Assembly (NCBI GenBank): GCA_903896925.1
Contig: CAITZM010000159.1
Coordinates: forward strand, 1-53,600
DNA from: an uncultured Lentisphaerota bacterium
GTDB taxonomy: Bacteria; Verrucomicrobiota; Kiritimatiellia; CAIQIC01
Length of the DNA: 53,600 nt
Direction of reading: 5' to 3'
In this document: positions 50,809 through 53,600 of the stretch, piece after piece
How positions within the stretch are numbered: position 1 is the first letter of the stretch
How the letters are laid out: each line of letters begins with the position of its first letter
Notes under the pieces: generated by a model
What the model saw: the letters and a program-made list of their open reading frames with translations, nothing else
Databases searched by the model: none
What the model was told of the DNA's origin: nothing
Program-made: the position numbers and the translations under genes

Positions 50809-52290
50809 TCACGCCGCGATCCGGCGCTCCCCACTCTCCGCACTCCGGCTCGTTGCCAGCCGTGCCCGACCACGTGCCCACTCCCGCAGCCCTTTGAGCT
50901 GCTCGCCCATCAGGCGCGACAGGGGCACCAGCTCGCCAAGCACCAGCGAGCACGTCAGCGTCGTGGGCTCCTTGCCCTCCGCGAAGGCGTGATACAGAGC
51001 GTCGATGAACGCCTGCTCGATCTCCGCGCCGGTCAGGCCCTCTGAGGCTCGCGCCAGCGCCGCGATGTCGAACTTGCCCGCGTCGCGCCGGTACTTGGCA
51101 ATCTGGATCCGCCAGATCGCCGCGCGCTCCTCGGGGTTGGGCAGGTCCACGAACATCAGCTCGTCCCACCGGCCGCGGCGGAGCAGCTCCGGCGGCAGCT
51201 GGCTCACGTCGTTGGCCGTCGCCACGATGAACACGGGAGCGGTCCGTTGCTGCAACCAGTCGAGGAAGCTGCCGAACACCCGGCTGGTCGTCCCCCCATC
51301 ACTGGAGCCTGAGCTCCTGCTGCCGGCGAAGCCCTTCTCCAGTTCCTCCACGAGCAAAACGCAAGGCGCTATGCTCTCAGCGGTCTGGATCACCGAGCGC
51401 AGGTTCTGCTCGCTCTGCCCCACCAGGCTGCCGAAGATCCGACCGGCATCCAGCTTGAGCAACGGCCGCTGGAACACGCTCGCCGTCGCCTTGGCGGCGA
51501 GGCTCTTACCCGTGCCCGGCACTCCCAGGATGAGCAGACCCTTCGGCGCCGGCAGTCCGTAGCTCACGGCCCGGTCGCTGAACGCCTCACGGCGCTTGAG
51601 CAACCAGTCCTTGAGCACGTCCAACCCGCCGATGTCGTCGAGCGTCTCGCGCACCTCGGCGATCTCCAGCAGGCCGTTCCTCTTGATCGACTGCGCCTTC
51701 TCCCGGCTCACGACGTTCGGCAGCACCTTGCTGGTCTCGACCACCGACAGTGCGAAGGCGTTCTCCGCCTCCGTGGTGGTCAGGCCGCTGGCCGCATCCA
51801 GGATCACCGTGCGCTCCTCGGCCTCGGGCTTCTTCAGCTTCGCCGACTTCAGGATGCCGTCGAGTACGGTGCTCAGCGCCGCCTTGTCCGGCAGCGCGAA
51901 GTCCAGCACGACGAACTCCCGCTCCAACTCCGGCGGCAACACCTGCCGGCAACCGACGATGATCAGCACGCGGCCCTTGGTCTTCGCCACCCGGAGGGCA
52001 TCCTTGACCGCCCGGACGAGCACCGGGTTGGCATCGGCCAGAAACGCGTGGAAGTCCCGCAGCAGCACGAGCACGTTCTCGCCCAGCTCCTGGATCTGCG
52101 TGATGGCCTCCAGCGGCTCGCTGGCTTCGCGCCGGCCACCGTCCTTGGTATCCACCAACCCTTCCGTGATGGACCAGGCGAACAGCCCATACTTGAGCTG
52201 CTTGGCGACAGCCTGCAGCTCCGCCTCGATGCGGGTTTCTTCGTGGGATATGACGAACAGGCCCGGGTATCCCGCCCGGATATAGTTCAT
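50809..52290 (-). CDS. Ycf46-like AAA+ ATPase
   Basis: The start is ATG 52290 in an ATGA overlap with the upstream small gene. The 493-residue protein has the two-part layout of Ycf46 relatives: a degenerate N-terminal nucleotide-binding-like domain (about 5-200, ENVLVLLRDFHAFLADANP, LIIVGCRQVLPPELEREF) and a canonical AAA+ module (about 215-460). That module has Walker A LGVPGTGKS (255-263), Walker B VLLVEE (311-316, Glu replacing the usual Asp), sensor 1 IVATAND (355-361) and arginine fingers in LLRRGRWDE. Role unknown; in this cassette it probably remodels a protein or nucleoprotein partner. It converges with the integrase unit. Confidence 0.83.
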   Translation of the reverse strand: MNYIRAGYPGLFVISHEETRIEAELQAVAKQLKYGLFAWSITEGLVDTKDGGRREASEPLEAITQIQELGENVLVLLRDFHAFLADANPVLVRAVKDALRVAKTKGRVLIIVGCRQVLPPELEREFVVLDFALPDKAALSTVLDGILKSAKLKKPEAEERTVILDAASGLTTTEAENAFALSVVETSKVLPNVVSREKAQSIKRNGLLEIAEVRETLDDIGGLDVLKDWLLKRREAFSDRAVSYGLPAPKGLLILGVPGTGKSLAAKATASVFQRPLLKLDAGRIFGSLVGQSEQNLRSVIQTAESIAPCVLLVEELEKGFAGSRSSGSSDGGTTSRVFGSFLDWLQQRTAPVFIVATANDVSQLPPELLRRGRWDELMFVDLPNPEERAAIWRIQIAKYRRDAGKFDIAALARASEGLTGAEIEQAFIDALYHAFAEGKEPTTLTCSLVLGELVPLSRLMGEQLKGLREWARGRARLATSRSAESGERRIAA

Positions 52291-52523
52291 GATTTTTTGA
52301 CGCACTGCTTGGCTCCTTTCTTGAGAGCACGTTCTGCTTCGACATTCCAAATGACCACCTGCCGGTACACCCGGCTGGGTGGCGCGGTGAACCGCTTCCG
52401 GGAGCGCTCCTCCCGGAAGCTGATCACATCGCCGGGCTCCAGCGCCACGACCAGCCGCTTGTGGCGGTGGTCATGAGGGTCGGCACAGCGCCGGACCACC
52501 GGCTTGCGCAGTTCAGTGGGCAT
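52287..52523 (-). CDS. Small basic protein of unknown function
   Basis: A 78-residue protein from ATG 52523, with AGGAGG nine bases upstream; a GTG two codons earlier is less well spaced. It contains many Arg/Lys residues (RRCADPHDHRHKR, REERSRKRF) and a short beta-rich centre (LVVALEPGDVISF, VYRQVVIWN). The pattern resembles small phage or element proteins with a single beta-barrel. It lies 48 bases downstream of the ligase gene and overlaps the AAA+ gene by ATGA, so the three are one operon. I do not recognise the family. Confidence 0.68.
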   Translation of the reverse strand: MPTELRKPVVRRCADPHDHRHKRLVVALEPGDVISFREERSRKRFTAPPSRVYRQVVIWNVEAERALKKGAKQCVKKS

Positions 52524-52570
52524 GGCCACGAACCTCCTGCGCTCCCGCTGCCCCCACGCCGCGGTTCATG

Positions 52571-53600
52571 TCAGTCCTCCTCGCTACGTTTGTAGCGCAG
52601 TTGCGCGAGGCGACACTCAGCCGGCTCCACGTCATCACGCAGGCCGAGATAGACCGGCTGGAACAGGCTGCCTCCCTGGATCGCGTTCAAGTAACGCGCT
52701 TCAATAATTGCGCCTGCTTGCGGCACCGGCTTGTTGGGCGGGATGGTCACATTGCCCACGCCCACCGACTCACCAGTGTCCGACAGCAGGCACAGGCCCA
52801 CGCTGCGCTTGGCATTCACAACCGAGACGATGGCCGAGCAGGTCTTGTAGAACTTCAGCTTCAGTTGCGGGCCACCGCTATTGGGCCGGCCGGGGATAGC
52901 TGGCGCGTGGATGTTCTTGAAGACGATCCCTTCGGCGTTGGCCGCGCGCAGGTCCATCAGCATCTGGCGCTTCTCGTGCGTGGTCCAGGCCGTCTCGACC
53001 ACCTTGAATGCGCTGTGCGCTGTCGCCGGCATGCAGTCGAGCATGTCCACCAGGTCCTGGTAGCGCTCCATGTATGCCGTGAGACGCAGGTCCCGGCCCC
53101 GCAGCTCCAGCAGGTCGAAGACGTGCAGGGTGTCCGCGATCTCCTCCCCGGCCAGCAGGCCTGGCCCGAACCGCAGCCCCGCGTCGTGGATCGGATGTGG
53201 AATACCCACCACGAGGCCCAGCTTGTTGATGCCCTCAACCCGGGACGCACCGATACGCAATAGCCGGTTCCGGCCATCGAACTTCTCCTGGGCGCACCAG
53301 TCGTCATTGACGATCAGCGCTTCAACCTGCTCCTCCTCGATCGAGTTCAGGAGCTGCGGCAGCACGCCGCTCACTTGCTTGTCGGTCGCGCCGGTGTACG
53401 GCGTGCCAGCTTCCCCGGTAGTGTAACCCTTGGCCATTTTCTCGGCCACGAGCTTGTCGAAGATCTTCCGGGCCTCGGCCTCGCTGACCGGCGTCTGGGT
53501 CTTCGTTCCGGCCGTGAGCGTTGCGCCCCTGCGCCCGAACTGGAAGTCCACGCTCCAGCCAGAACCCTTCGGCTCCAACTGGATGTGGTAGACCTTGTCA
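52571..53600 (-). CDS. WGR-domain ATP-dependent polynucleotide ligase (5' end beyond window)
   Basis: The frame runs off the right edge, so the N-terminus is missing; the TTG at 53578 is not the start, since the codons before it continue a WGR domain (DKVYHIQLEPKGSGWSVDF). Next come FGRRGATLTAG and the end of the WGR domain (AEKMAKGY), then a nucleotidyltransferase domain. Motif I is KFDGRNR (Lys at 53282-53284, the presumed AMP acceptor), a III-like LHVFDLLEL, motif IV EGIVFK and motif V LKLKFYK. An OB-fold-like end follows (VGNVTIPPNKP, AGAIIEARYL). The fold is that of ATP-dependent DNA/RNA ligases; WGR binds DNA ends in PARPs. A DNA end-joining role is an inference. Confidence 0.82.
   Translation of the reverse strand, partial: DKVYHIQLEPKGSGWSVDFQFGRRGATLTAGTKTQTPVSEAEARKIFDKLVAEKMAKGYTTGEAGTPYTGATDKQVSGVLPQLLNSIEEEQVEALIVNDDWCAQEKFDGRNRLLRIGASRVEGINKLGLVVGIPHPIHDAGLRFGPGLLAGEEIADTLHVFDLLELRGRDLRLTAYMERYQDLVDMLDCMPATAHSAFKVVETAWTTHEKRQMLMDLRAANAEGIVFKNIHAPAIPGRPNSGGPQLKLKFYKTCSAIVSVVNAKRSVGLCLLSDTGESVGVGNVTIPPNKPVPQAGAIIEARYLNAIQGGSLFQPVYLGLRDDVEPAECRLAQLRYKRSEED

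Overview
The window is GC-rich and gene-dense. It looks like a chromosome segment from the PVC group (Verrucomicrobiota, Kiritimatiellota or Lentisphaerota), most likely a polysaccharide-degrading species. The evidence is indirect: many secreted beta-helix, GH127, GH2 and malectin-type proteins, an expanded uroporphyrinogen-decarboxylase-like methyltransferase family, a HEAT/discoidin/propeller giant with a CxxCH motif, an ebo gene cluster, and intergenic spaces full of short dispersed repeats. No ribosomal or other phylogenetic marker is present, so the phylum is an inference.

Region 1 (0.4-10.3 kb, + strand) is a translationally coupled glycan-degradation operon: a beta-helix protein with an inserted CBM6-like module, a GH127 beta-L-arabinofuranosidase, a pectate-lyase-3-type beta-helix protein, a truncated paralogous fragment, a further beta-helix protein and an MFS sugar:proton symporter. 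ATGA stop/start overlaps join most of the early genes. Region 2 (10.3-30.5 kb, + strand) continues with secreted or accessory proteins: the HEAT/F5-8C/propeller giant, two unrecognised secreted proteins, a GH2 enzyme with a C-terminal F5/8C domain, a UroD-like protein, a Tat-exported Gfo/Idh/MocA oxidoreductase, a BNR sialidase-like protein, a malectin-containing glycosidase-like protein, and a UroD-thioredoxin fusion coupled to a CobW GTPase. A ParA ATPase follows at 30.6 kb.

Region 3 (31.9-37.0 kb, - strand) is an ebo cluster, read eboC-eboF-[RAYT transposase]-eboD-eboE; eboA and eboB are not in the window. An SPFH protein lies upstream. Region 4 (38.7-48.4 kb) is housekeeping: an NfnA/GltA-like flavin/iron-sulphur pair, a small membrane protein, E1-alpha/E1-beta/E2 of a 2-oxoacid dehydrogenase complex, a REC-GGDEF response regulator and a polytopic membrane protein.

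Region 5 (48.5 kb to the end) begins with tRNA-Leu(CAA). Immediately behind it comes a tyrosine integrase with its own near-consensus promoter, then an AT-richer orphan gene. Convergent to these is a three-gene cassette: a WGR-domain ATP-dependent ligase (cut by the window edge), an 80-residue-class basic protein and a Ycf46-like AAA+ ATPase. This is probably the left end of an integrated element.

The most distinctive signal lies between the genes. Two different RAYT (REP-associated tyrosine transposase) genes are each surrounded by their own GTAG-hairpin family, and several further GTAG-hairpin families have no transposase in view. A roughly 0.5 kb non-coding element is duplicated on both sides of the HEAT/F5-8C gene, TTCCAA/TTGGAA palindromes form part of signal-peptide coding sequence, and REP tetranucleotides supply the stop codons of two genes.
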